A stretch of 17,978 bases of DNA, from the NCBI GenBank assembly GCA_041648505.1, contig JBAZOY010000052.1:1-17978 (forward strand). The letters run 5' to 3'. Under the pieces are notes generated by a model that made no database searches, was not told the DNA's origin, and saw only the letters and a program-made list of their open reading frames with translations. The DNA is from JBAZOY01 sp041648505. Lineage in GTDB: Bacteria > Desulfobacterota > Syntrophia > Syntrophales > CG2-30-49-12. This document shows positions 1 through 8,016 of this stretch, in pieces (the stretch's first letter is position 1; the number at the start of each line of letters is the position of its first letter). Made by a program: the position numbers and the translations under genes.

Positions 1-2
1 CC

Positions 3-416
3 TTTATCCCTGAACTGGCAGAGGAGGTCAGGCTCATGGGGGCCAGGATTGTTGTGGTACACGGCGAGACGATTGTAGAGCCGGTCATTCCAGGTACCAA
101 TTTAGCCGCCCTACGTTCTCCCATTGATATCCTTGCCCATCCCGGTTTGGTTACAGAAGAAGAGGCTCTGCTGGCCTGCCGGAATTCGATATCTTTAGAG
201 ATTTCAACCAGGCGTGGGCATAGTCTTACGAATGGACATGTTGTGAAGATGGCCCGTCAGTTTAATGCCCCCCTCGTTTTGAATACGGACAGTCATGTCC
301 CGGAGGACCTTGTCACCCTGGAGATGGCCCGCAGGATCGCCCTCGGGGCAGGGATGACGGAGAGAGAAATTGAGGCCATGTTTAAAAACTCAGAAAGTCT
401 GGCTAACAGGACTTGA
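3..416 (+). CDS. PHP-domain histidinol-phosphatase-like protein, C-terminal part (5' end outside window)
   Basis: The frame is open from the window edge to the TGA at 414-416, so the N-terminal part lies upstream; the first visible ATG (36) is internal. The visible 137 residues show conserved features of the PHP metal-dependent phosphoesterase fold: a VVHGE strand-turn just after position 48, then ILAHPG, and a terminal NTDSH segment, each carrying histidine or acidic residues of the kind that bind the metal cluster. Proteins of this subgroup are usually about 210-220 residues, so a little over half is seen. They are commonly annotated as histidinol-phosphate-phosphatase-domain proteins, but the true substrate is generally unknown and nothing here links it to histidine synthesis. 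It ends about 295 bases before sucC, so it is probably a separate transcription unit. Confidence 0.8.
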   Translation, partial: FIPELAEEVRLMGARIVVVHGETIVEPVIPGTNLAALRSPIDILAHPGLVTEEEALLACRNSISLEISTRRGHSLTNGHVVKMARQFNAPLVLNTDSHVPEDLVTLEMARRIALGAGMTEREIEAMFKNSESLANRT

Positions 417-503
417 TGATAAAGGAACTTTTTTCTCCGGCAGTAACCCATGTCCTTAAGAGTTATCCCGGCTGAACATTTGTGCGGCATCATCTTTGTT
501 GTT

Positions 504-546
504 CTTGGCATCTAACTACCCTATGCAAGGCAGATTTTATGCCAAG
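504..546. repeat. Inverted repeat in the PHP-sucC intergenic region
   Basis: CTTGGCAT (504-511) and ATGCCAAG (539-546) are perfect 8-bp complements separated by 27 bases. No T-run follows, so it is not a standard intrinsic terminator. It could be an operator or part of the 5' leader of sucC, or chance. The rest of 417-710 has only weak promoter-like matches, for example a TAGTAT box at 637-642, and no gene. Confidence 0.35.
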
Positions 547-710
547 ATAATCAACCTGCTTCCACACTGTTCATCGTAATGCTGGGGTGTGGGGAGGTAA
601 ATTTTTCATTTATTGCTGGACGTATTTTTATTTTCGTAGTATAGGCGAACCACCTGAAACTAAAACAGAAATTTGAGATTTTGTACTAAACGCATTAAGG
701 GGGATTTAGG

Positions 711-1886
711 ATGAAGATTCATGAATACCAAGCCAAAAATATCTTGAGGGCATATAATATCCCTGTAGCCAGGGGTGAGGTCGCCACGACTCCCGAGAAA
801 GCGCGGGACATTGCCTCTTCTTTGAAGACGAAAGTGGTAGTAAAGGCTCAGATCCATGCTGGAGGAAGAGGAAAGGGGGGGGGCGTCCGTTTAGCCGGAT
901 CTCCCGATGAGGCCTTCAATGCGGCGAAAGAAATAATCGGTATGAACTTAGTTACCCATCAGACAGGACCGGAGGGAAAGCTGGTACGTCAGGTTCTGGT
1001 CGAAGAGGCTCATGAGATAGAGAAAGAACTCTACCTGGGTATGGTGGTGGACCGTGCTCGTGGGCGGGAATGTCTGGTTTATATGGCGTCAGAAGCCGGC
1101 GGAATGGATATCGAGGAGGTTGCGAATAAAACGCCGGAAAAGATAATCAAGGCTGCGGTTCATCCTGCAGTGGGGTTTTCTCCCTTTCAGGCAAGGAAGC
1201 TGTTCTACGGATTGGGTTTGAATAAGTCTTTAAGCGGTCAATTTACGGATATTGCCAGAAATTTATATAGATTATTTATAGAAAAAGATCTTTCTCTCGT
1301 GGAGATTAATCCTCTGGTTCTTACGAAAGATGGCAATCTTGTTGCGGTGGATACAAAGATAAACTTTGATGACGATGGTCTTTTTCGCAATCCGGAGATC
1401 AAGGCATTAAGGGACGAAACAGAAGAAGATCCCCTGGAAGTGGAAGCCGTGAATACAGGGGTGAATTATATAAAACTGGACGGTAATGTCGGCTGTATGG
1501 TTAATGGTGCGGGCCTCGCCATGACGACAATGGATCTTATAAAGCTGGCGGGGGGTGAGCCGGCTAATTTTCTTGATGTAGGTGGCGGCGCATCAACGGA
1601 GAAGATCGAGAACGCTTTTCGTATCTTAACCTTAGACCCTAATGTCGAAGTCATTTTAGTGAATATTTTCGGGGGGATCCTCCGGTGTGATCGAGTGGCC
1701 AAAGGCGTAGTCGAAGCTGCGTCCAAGATAGAAAAGAAACTGCCGATGGTGGTGAGGCTTCAGGGTACCAACGTAGAGGAAGGGCGTAAAATACTCCAGG
1801 ACTCAAGTCTGACGTTTGAAGTAGCCGATGAACTATATGAAGCGGCTCAAAAAGCCGTGGCGTTAAGCCATAGAGGTTGCAGGTAA
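711..1886 (+). CDS. sucC: Succinyl-CoA synthetase (ADP/GDP-forming), beta subunit
   Basis: The cytosolic TCA-cycle enzyme interconverts succinyl-CoA, ADP (or GDP) and Pi with succinate, CoA and ATP (or GTP); the beta subunit carries the nucleotide-binding ATP-grasp domain and part of the active site. The 391-residue product is the usual family length (about 390). It begins MKIHEYQAK, a family signature, and has the glycine-rich AGGRGKGGGV segment near residues 51-60, LVEINPLVLT near 196-205, NFLDVGGGAS near 287-296, and NIFGGILRCD near 319-328 in the C-terminal CoA-ligase-like domain. The ATG is preceded by AAGGGGG with 7 bases spacing, which supports this start. sucD follows after 45 bases, the standard sucCD operon. 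No frame damage is visible. Nucleotide preference cannot be settled by eye. Confidence 0.97.
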   Translation: MKIHEYQAKNILRAYNIPVARGEVATTPEKARDIASSLKTKVVVKAQIHAGGRGKGGGVRLAGSPDEAFNAAKEIIGMNLVTHQTGPEGKLVRQVLVEEAHEIEKELYLGMVVDRARGRECLVYMASEAGGMDIEEVANKTPEKIIKAAVHPAVGFSPFQARKLFYGLGLNKSLSGQFTDIARNLYRLFIEKDLSLVEINPLVLTKDGNLVAVDTKINFDDDGLFRNPEIKALRDETEEDPLEVEAVNTGVNYIKLDGNVGCMVNGAGLAMTTMDLIKLAGGEPANFLDVGGGASTEKIENAFRILTLDPNVEVILVNIFGGILRCDRVAKGVVEAASKIEKKLPMVVRLQGTNVEEGRKILQDSSLTFEVADELYEAAQKAVALSHRGCR

Positions 1887-1931
1887 GAAGGCAGGTCTGA
1901 GCTTGTACGAACAAGAAAGGATGAATGAGAA

Positions 1932-2807
1932 ATGGCAATACTTTTTGATAAAAATACACTGGTAGTTTCTCAGGGGATTACCGGTTCGGAGGGCAGTTTT
2001 CATACGCGGGAAGCCATTGCCTTTGGTACTAAGGTGGTAGCCGGTGTTACCCCAGGTAAGGGGGGGATGGATTTTGAAGGGATTCCCGTTTATAACCGTG
2101 TAATTGACGCTGTAGAATCTCGGGGAGCGAATGCTTCCGGTATATATACACCCGCTGCCTTTGCGCCGGATGCCATTGTTGAGGCGATCGAAGCGGGTAT
2201 CGGCCTGATCGTTTGTGTGACAGAGGGTGTACCTGTGCTGGATATGATTAAAGTGAAACAGGCATTAAAGGGGTCTGCCTCCCGGCTGATCGGTCCGAAT
2301 TGTCCGGGAATCACTACCCCCGGAGCGGGAAAGATTGGATTTATGCCTAATTTTACCCATAAAGAGGGGAATGTAGGTGTGATTTCTAGAAGCGGGACCC
2401 TTACCTACGAGGTTATCTGGCAGCTTAGCAGTCTTGGGATCGGTCAATCCACATCAATTGGCATCGGCGGTGATCCTATTGTGGGTATGACCTTTGTGGA
2501 CGTGCTGGGTCTTTTTGAGGAGGACCCTCAGACCGAGGCCATTGTTTTGATCGGAGAAATAGGCGGAACCGCGGAGGAAGATGCGGCGGAGTTCATCAAA
2601 AGTAATCTCAGCAAACCGGTTGTATCTTTTATCGCAGGCCAGACGGCTCCTCCCGGGCGCAGAATGGGACATGCCGGAGCCATAATAGCGGGGGGCAAAG
2701 GCACCTCCGAGGAAAAGGTCAAGGCACTGGAAAAGGCGGGGGTAGTCGTGGAGAGAAATCCTGCCGAAATAGGCAGAAGAGTCCAGGAAATTCTTGCCGG
2801 AAAATAG
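1932..2807 (+). CDS. sucD: Succinyl-CoA synthetase, alpha subunit
   Basis: The alpha subunit binds CoA in its N-terminal Rossmann-like domain and carries the phosphohistidine that passes phosphate between succinyl-phosphate and the nucleotide on SucC. The product is 291 residues, the normal size. Visible signatures are the QGITGSEGSFHT segment near residues 14-25, LIGPNCPGI near 117-125, SRSGTLTYEV near 152-161, the GGDP loop near 179-182, and GHAGAI containing the catalytic histidine at about residue 247. A purine-rich AGAAAGGA stretch lies at 1914-1921, about 10 bases before the ATG. It is translated from the same message as sucC. An out-of-frame ATG at 1921 was not preferred because only the 1932 frame gives the family N-terminus. 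Confidence 0.97.
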   Translation: MAILFDKNTLVVSQGITGSEGSFHTREAIAFGTKVVAGVTPGKGGMDFEGIPVYNRVIDAVESRGANASGIYTPAAFAPDAIVEAIEAGIGLIVCVTEGVPVLDMIKVKQALKGSASRLIGPNCPGITTPGAGKIGFMPNFTHKEGNVGVISRSGTLTYEVIWQLSSLGIGQSTSIGIGGDPIVGMTFVDVLGLFEEDPQTEAIVLIGEIGGTAEEDAAEFIKSNLSKPVVSFIAGQTAPPGRRMGHAGAIIAGGKGTSEEKVKALEKAGVVVERNPAEIGRRVQEILAGK

Positions 2808-3164
2808 ACAGGAAAAATGGACGGACTATGATGTCTTTATGCGCACGTATACATTATTCCCCCTACTGCTTATTGATTTGACCTGTTGAAAAAAGCCCGG
2901 CTTTGTTGCATGGTCATTTGCTGAACATTGATTTAAACTACGTCATAATGATACTGGGCGTTGTCGAGGAGCACAAAGACAGGGCGTCCAGCATTAAGAC
3001 CGGCTTATCTCACGTGTTTGAGAAATGAGAAGACGATCTCACCGTTTCAACTCATTACTCCCCGGCAGCCAATGAACTTCCCGTCCCATTGCCCTGACAA
3101 TCTAAATTTATTCAGACCTTATTTATCTATTTGTAAAACTCGGGCAGGGAGGTAAAAGAAGCAG
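2808..3164. other. Gene-poor intergenic stretch after sucD
   Basis: These 357 bases hold no convincing gene. A weak hairpin, AAAGC-CCG-GCTTT (2892-2904), lies downstream of sucD but has no U-tract, so termination there is doubtful. An IS-end-like 15-mer overlaps it. A short frame open from about 2882 ends in TGLSHVFEK then TGA at 3026-3028; it resembles a gene tail but I could not assign it. Another 64-residue frame (2961-3155) lacks a ribosome-binding site and coding character. The stretch may be a scar of decayed genes. Confidence 0.5.
2883..2897 (+). repeat. IS-end-like short motif, left copy
   Basis: CTGTTGAAAAAAGCC matches the 17858-17871 motif CTGTTGAAAAAGCC except for one extra A. Sequences of the form GGCTGTTGAAAAAG resemble terminal inverted repeats of several transposase families (from memory, not a search). 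No transposase is present, so this would be at most a remnant end. Confidence 0.3.
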
Positions 3165-3689
3165 ATGTGCCTAGTTCTTTTATCATTCAGGATGCATCCC
3201 CGGTATCCTCTGATCCTCGCAGCAAACAGAGATGAAGATTATGACAGAGCTTCAGCTCCGGCGTTTTTCTGGCATGACGTGCCAAATTTGCTTGGCGGCA
3301 GAGATTTGAAGGACGGGGGGACATGGTTCGGTTTGAGTAATCACCTCCTTGATACACCCTGGCCTAAGGTTGAACGGGGCAAGAAAGCCTTGCAAGCGCT
3401 TCTGGCCAGGAAACAGAGACCTTTACCGGAAGATAGCTTCGATATTCTCACAGATCGAACAATGCCTGACGATAAGAGCCTGCCTGATACAGGGGTCGGA
3501 CTGCAATGGGAACGCATTCTTTCTCCCATATTCATATCCAGCCCCACGTACGGCACCCGTTCCTCAATCGTTCTGATGGTTGACGGAAAGGGCCATGTTA
3601 CTTTCATCGAGAGGACTTTTAATTCCCACCCCAATCCCTATATGACGGCAAAGTTCGAATTCAAAATCAACTCCTCCCCTTACGGGTAG
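3165..3689 (+). CDS. NRDE-family (TANGO2-like) protein with an internal in-frame deletion
   Basis: The start MCLVLLSFRMHPRYPL followed by AANRDE (residues 19-24) is the defining N-terminus of NRDE/TANGO2-family proteins, whose biochemical role in bacteria is not settled. GGRDLKDGGTW follows at 44-54. Family members are about 250 residues; this one is 174. Right after GGTWFG (residue 56) the protein jumps to LSNHLLDTPWPKVERGK, which in full-length relatives lies roughly 80 or more residues later, so the central region is missing while the frame is kept. The C-terminal YGTRSSIVLMVDGKGHVTFIERTF segment is typical. A GGGAGG Shine-Dalgarno lies at 3147-3152, 12 bases before the ATG. Short direct-repeat recombination at the junction (about 3330-3341) is a plausible cause. 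The product is probably inactive, although a reading frame remains. Confidence 0.8.
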   Translation: MCLVLLSFRMHPRYPLILAANRDEDYDRASAPAFFWHDVPNLLGGRDLKDGGTWFGLSNHLLDTPWPKVERGKKALQALLARKQRPLPEDSFDILTDRTMPDDKSLPDTGVGLQWERILSPIFISSPTYGTRSSIVLMVDGKGHVTFIERTFNSHPNPYMTAKFEFKINSSPYG

Positions 3690-3782
3690 TAATATCACTT
3701 ACTATATTCCCCTTGATTATGTGTTTGTGTGGAAAGTATTTTGAGGAAAGTGCAAGGTTCTTCGAAAATGCTTTCATTTTAC

Positions 3783-3811
3783 TTGACATATATTTGATCA
3801 AATACTATATA
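3783..3811 (+). promoter_or_regulatory. Sigma-70-type promoter upstream of the fic gene
   Basis: A perfect TTGACA -35 box (3783-3788) is followed by a 17-bp spacer and TATATA (3806-3811, 4 of 6 matches to TATAAT). Transcription would start near 3818 and give a leader of about 40 bases to the ATG at 3859. It lies just ahead of a run of co-directional genes, so it is the best candidate for the main promoter of the island. A small AT-rich hairpin, AAAATG-CTTT-CATTTT (3765-3780), lies just upstream. Confidence 0.6.
3791..3804. promoter_or_regulatory. 14-bp perfect palindrome between -35 and -10 (probable operator)
   Basis: TATTTGATCAAATA is its own reverse complement and lies wholly inside the promoter spacer, where a bound dimeric repressor would block RNA polymerase. 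The Fic protein downstream ends in a winged-helix-like domain and an orphan winged-helix protein lies at 9301, so autoregulation by either is possible. The binding protein cannot be read from the sequence. Confidence 0.55.
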
Positions 3812-3858
3812 GAATTTGCGTAACATCAATCGTGCAAGGAAAATATAGAGGCCAATAT

Positions 3859-5022
3859 ATGCAGGAATATGCGCACATCCCGTTTCAGAAGAACTGGCGT
3901 CTTGACGAGGGAACCATTTTCATGCTGGGACAGAGCGAATCCATTGTTCAGGCTATTTCCTCCGCCCCGATCAAACCGGAATACAGAAAACACTTGCTTG
4001 TGGTGTCCCTGCGGAAAGGCGCCAGGGCGACAACGGCTATCGAAGGAAACGCGTTGTCCGAAGAGGAAGTGTCCCGTATTGATGAAGGAGAAAATCTTCT
4101 GCCAAGCAAGGAGTATCTTCAAATAGAGGTCAAGAATGTCATTGACGCCCTTAATCAGATCCGCACCGAAGTCATTGCAGAAGACAAAGCCTTTGTTTTG
4201 TCCCCGGAATTGATTGAGAGGTTCAACTATCTCGTGGGCAAGAACCTGGGAGATCACTTTCAGAGCATGCCCGGCAAGTTCAGGGCATCCGGACACAACG
4301 TCGTTGTGGGAACATACAGGCCGCCGCTAGGCGAGGATGTCACGCCTTTAACGTTCCGGTTTTGCGAATGGATGAAAGAAATGTTCCGCTATGAAGAGGG
4401 AAAACAATCGTTTTCAGAACAGGTTCTTCAGGCGATTGTCGCTCATGTATACATTGCCATGATTCACCCCTTCGGAGACGGTAACGGACGGACGGCCCGA
4501 CTGATCGAATTCTATATCCTCCTGCGGGCTGGTTTGCCGGATATAGCCTCGCACATCCTGTCGAATCATTATAACGATACCCTGCAGGAATATTACCGCC
4601 GGCTCGATCTCTGCGTCCGGGCAAAGGACCTGTCCGGTTTCATCAAGTATGCCGTTCTCGGGTTCCGGGACGGGTTAAAGGGCGTTCTGGATATTGTTCA
4701 GATGAATCTTCTGGAAATGTCATGGCATAAATTCATCTACGATGTTCTCGACAGCAAGAAGGCAACGGGCAAGACACGCGCCATTGTCAAGCGGCGGAGA
4801 ACCCTTGCCCTTCAGTTTCCCGTGAACAAATGGAATACGCCCGATGATCTTGTTATCAGTTCCGGTATTCTGGCGAAGGAGTACGCCAGACTGTCCCCAA
4901 CAACACTCATGCGGGACTTTGCGGAACTTGAAAGGGTCGAATTGATTGTCAAAGATAAGGACAAATACAAGGGGAACATAGAAATCATGCGTGGTTATAT
5001 GCCGCTGCGGAAGACGAAATAG
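3859..5022 (+). CDS. Fic-family protein (class II, N-terminal inhibitory helix) with C-terminal winged helix
   Basis: Fic enzymes transfer AMP or another nucleotide-derived group from NTP to hydroxyls of target proteins. The core motif HPFGDGNGRTAR (residues 203-214) is fully canonical, with catalytic His203 and the anion-binding GNGR. TTAIEGN at 58-64 fits the (S/T)xxxE(G/N) inhibitory helix, with Glu62 expected to block ATP, so this is a class II Fic regulated within one chain. The last 70 or so residues (ISSGILAKEYARLSPTTLMRDF region) look like a DNA-binding winged helix, as in many bacterial Fic proteins of about 380 residues. I chose ATG 3859 because AGAGG sits 7 bases upstream; an in-frame GTG at 3832 would add 9 residues but has no Shine-Dalgarno. 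It is the first gene after the palindromic promoter. It may act as a toxin-like or regulatory member of the island; its target is unknown. Confidence 0.9.
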   Translation: MQEYAHIPFQKNWRLDEGTIFMLGQSESIVQAISSAPIKPEYRKHLLVVSLRKGARATTAIEGNALSEEEVSRIDEGENLLPSKEYLQIEVKNVIDALNQIRTEVIAEDKAFVLSPELIERFNYLVGKNLGDHFQSMPGKFRASGHNVVVGTYRPPLGEDVTPLTFRFCEWMKEMFRYEEGKQSFSEQVLQAIVAHVYIAMIHPFGDGNGRTARLIEFYILLRAGLPDIASHILSNHYNDTLQEYYRRLDLCVRAKDLSGFIKYAVLGFRDGLKGVLDIVQMNLLEMSWHKFIYDVLDSKKATGKTRAIVKRRRTLALQFPVNKWNTPDDLVISSGILAKEYARLSPTTLMRDFAELERVELIVKDKDKYKGNIEIMRGYMPLRKTK

Positions 5023-5068
5023 AAGGAAGGAACAACAAAATATCCGTTTATACTAAGAAATCGCCACC

Positions 5069-5082
5069 GGAACTTGTTTCAT
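5069..5082. repeat. Degenerate copy of the hairpin repeat at the helicase start
   Basis: The segment contains GAACTTGTTTCA, the complement-orientation core of the repeat family at 14101 and 14423, but the stem is reduced to GAA/TTC. It sits directly against the helicase ATG at 5081, which has no clear Shine-Dalgarno. It may be an eroded copy or coincidence. Confidence 0.3.
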
Positions 5083-5788
5083 GAATATATCCCCCTATCA
5101 TGCCAAGTATTATGCGTATGAACTCACTAAGCGTTGCTCATCAAACAGCCTGGAAAAATTAGCGGCCTCCCTGTCTGATGCCCAGGTTGACCTCAACCCC
5201 CATCAGGTAGAAGCTGCCTTGTTCGCATTCCAGTCGCCGCTCTCAAAAGGGGCGATTCTTGCAGATGAGGTCGGCCTCGGCAAAACGATTGAAGCAGGCA
5301 TCCTTCTTTCTCAAAAATGGGCCGAACGGAAACGAAAACTTCTCATCATCGTACCGTCCAGCCTTCGCAAACAGTGGAATCAGGAACTGCTCGACAAATT
5401 CTTTCTCCCTTCTCTTATTCTGGAGACAAAATCTTTCAACCTTAAAATAAAGAAGGGCAATCTCAATCCCTTCAATCAAAATGAAATCGTCATTTGCTCC
5501 TATCATTTCGCGAGAAGCAAAGATTCATATATCAAGCAGATTAACTGGGATCTGATCGTCATCGATGAAGCCCATCATCTAAGGAACGTCTATAAACCGA
5601 CAAACAAGATTGCGAACACCATCAAGGATGCTGTTGCGCTTTCACCAAAGATCTTGCTGACCGCCACACCTCTCCAAAATACACTTCTTGAGTTATACGG
5701 CCTCGTAAGCGTCATTGACGATTACGCTTTCGGGGATTTAAAGAGCTTTAAGAGCCGGTTTTCGAGACTGACCGGCGAAGATAACTTC

Positions 5789-5796
5789 GATATGAT
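5789..5796 (+). other. Frameshift site in the helicase gene (AT duplication)
   Basis: GATATGAT stands where GATGAT (Asp-Asp) is expected. Two extra bases shift the frame and give a stop 14 bases later (TAA 5810-5812). There is no long simple repeat here, so programmed or slippage-driven phase variation is not obviously supported. Confidence 0.85.
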
Positions 5797-7241
5797 CTCA
5801 AAGGGCGTCTAAAGCCCATATGCCAGCGGACTTTGAGACGACAGGTTCTGGAATACATAAAATATACGAACCGCATACCGATTACCCAGGAATTCTACCC
5901 AACAGAAAACGAGCAAAAACTATACAACCTCGTATCCGACTACCTTCAAAGTCCCAATCTTTATGCATTGCCGGCAAGCCAACGGCAGTTGATGACGCTC
6001 ATTCTCCGAAAACTGCTCGCATCATCCACCTATGCGATTTCGGCAACGCTGGAGGCTCTCGCTAAGCGGTTGGAAGTGATCATAGATCATCATGCCCCGC
6101 CGCTCGCCATTCTTGAAGAAGCCATTTCCGGGAACATAGAAACCTTTGACGAGGTCAAAGAAGAATGGGCCGAAGAAGATGACGAAGCCGTCCGGGAAGA
6201 GCCTTCATACACAGCCGAAGACCTGAAATTAATAAGGGCTGAAATTCATTCCTTGCATGACTTTCACGCGCTGGCTAAATCCATCCAGAAAAATTCAAAA
6301 GGGGAGGTCTTGCTCACAGCCCTGCAGAGGGGATTTACCCAGGCACAGAAGAAAGGGGCCAACAAAAAGGCGGTGATCTTTACCGAGTCAACAAGAACGC
6401 AGGAATACCTGAAAAGGATCCTCGATAACACGGAGCATAGCGGCAAGGTCGTGCTGTTTAACGGCTCCAACAATGACCGTGAATCCAAGGAGATCTACAA
6501 AAAATGGCTTGCCAAACATGCAGGCACCGACAGGGTGACAGGCTCCAGAACAGCCGATATGCGGGCAGCGCTTGTAGACTGCTTCAGAGATGAGGCGGAA
6601 ATCCTGATTGCAACGGAAGCAGGTGCGGAAGGAATCAACCTTCAGTTCTGTTCCCTTGTGGTAAATTACGATCTGCCCTGGAATCCCCAGAGGATCGAGC
6701 AGAGAATAGGAAGATGCCACCGGTACGGCCAGAAGCATGACGTGGTGGTTGTAAATTTTCTGAATAAAAAGAACGCCGCTGATCAGAGGGTATATCAGCT
6801 CCTCTCGGAAAAATTCAGGCTCTTTGAAGGGGTTTTCGGAGCGAGCGATGAGGTGCTTGGGACCATCGAATCGGGGGTTGATTTTGAAAGACGCATTGCT
6901 CAGATTTACCAGAGTTGCCGTACTGAAGAGGAGATCCAGAGCGCCTTCGATGCCCTCCAAAAGGAAATGGAAACCGAGATCGATGAAACCATGAACATAA
7001 CAAGGCAGAGCCTCCTTGAGAACTTTGACGAAGAGGTGCACGAGAAGCTCAGGGTGAATCTCCGGGAAAGCAAGAAATATCTCTCCCGCTATGAAAACTG
7101 GCTGTGGGAGCTTACACGATATTATCTTACCCCCTATGCGGACTTTACATCGGATGACCACTCCTTCATGCTCCGCAAGAATCCTTTCCCTGATGAGAAA
7201 ATACATTCAGGCCCGTATAGAATAGGCAAGAACATTGAAGA

Positions 7242-7260
7242 CCCCGAAACAAGTTCGGGG
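7242..7260. repeat. In-frame hairpin repeat inside the helicase gene
   Basis: CCCCGAA (7242-7248), loop ACAAG (7249-7253) and TTCGGGG (7254-7260) form a perfect 7-bp stem with the same loop as the copies at 14423-14443. It encodes PETSSG within DPETSSGQAA, between GKNIED and NTYRAGHPLAQ. The insertion keeps the frame, adding about 8 residues to the C-terminal region of the helicase. Confidence 0.75.
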
Positions 7261-8016
7261 CAGGCTGCAAATACTTACAGAGCAGGCCATCCTTTGGCCC
7301 AGCGGATTATCGAGACGTGCAAGTCCCTCTCCTTACCCCGGCAGGAGTTGGCCTTTCATTATTCTACAACCCCGAAGAAGATAACCATTTTAGAAGCTCT
7401 CGTGAATAAAGCGGGCTGGCTCTCCATTGCCAATCTCACTATCAGCTCATTTGAAACAGAGGATCATATTCTGTTTTGTGGCCTCTGTGATGACGGCACA
7501 GAACTCGATGAGGAAATATGCCGGAGATTGTTTTCACTGTCTGCTACAACAAAGCCGCTTGATCTCTTGATGCCCGATGAATCCAGGGCACTTCTCAGTC
7601 AAATCGCGAAGGCGCGGGAAACGGGGATTCTGCAGGAAACCGCAACGCGTAACGCCGGATTCTTCGATACGGAAATGGGGAAGCTTGAGAAATGGGCGGA
7701 GGACATAAAAAGCAGCCTCGAAATAGAGCTGAAAGAGCTGGACAAGGAGATCAAGTTCCGTAAGACCGAGGCAAAGAAGATTCCCAATCTTGAAGAAAAG
7801 GTCAGCGCCCAGCGTCATATCAAAGAGCTGGAAAAAAAGCGCAACACCCTCCGCATGAACCTCTATCAGGCCCAGGACGACGTTGACGTTAGGAAAGAAA
7901 AACTTATCGAAGACATTGAAGCCCGCTTGAAGCAAAAGCTTGAAAGAAATGAACTATTTATGATACGGTGGAAAATCATTTGAGTTTTACGTAATCCTCC
8001 GAGGCAAGAGAAAGCC

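Larger units (their letters stand above)
5081..7983 (+). pseudogene. SNF2/HepA-type DEAD/DEAH helicase, disrupted by a 2-nt frameshift
   Basis: Two abutting frames are one gene. The first part has DEVGLGKT (Walker A, residues 62-69), DEAH (162-165) and LTATPLQN (193-200). It stops at TAA 5810-5812, with the last residues out of frame. The second part, open through 5833-7983, holds ATEAGAEGINLQ and the QRIGRCHRYGQ arginine-finger motif (about 6700-6732), then a long coiled-coil-rich C-terminus. At 5789-5796 the sequence reads GAT-AT-GAT; deleting the AT at 5792-5793 joins the frames into DNFDDLKGRLKPICQRTLRR, a natural reading. The repaired protein would be about 966 residues. This SNF2 branch translocates on duplex DNA and occurs in defence loci, plausibly supplying motor activity to the restriction system. 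The C-terminal part could only be made separately by internal initiation, for example TTG 5833. A hairpin-repeat insertion lies at 7242-7260. A sequencing or assembly error cannot be excluded. Confidence 0.9.

Noticed and set aside
2889..2906. Intrinsic terminator after sucD
   Set aside because: The hairpin is only 5 bp with a 3-base loop and has no following T-tract.
2961..3155. Open frame of 64 codons on the plus strand
   Set aside because: No ribosome-binding site, no recognisable family and no coding-like composition; it lies in a scar-like intergenic region.
3832..3858. GTG start for Fic nine codons upstream
   Set aside because: No Shine-Dalgarno precedes it, whereas ATG 3859 has AGAGG at a 7-base spacing.
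3826..4296. 156-codon open frame on the minus strand
   Set aside because: It is antisense to the Fic gene, which has an intact inhibitory helix and HPFxDGNGR motif.
5789..5812. Programmed frameshift or phase-variable repeat in the helicase
   Set aside because: There is no slippery heptamer and no long simple repeat; a single AT duplication is a simpler reading.
6388..7206. 272-codon open frame on the minus strand
   Set aside because: It is antisense to the C-terminal half of the helicase, which carries clear motifs V and VI; it is a shadow frame.
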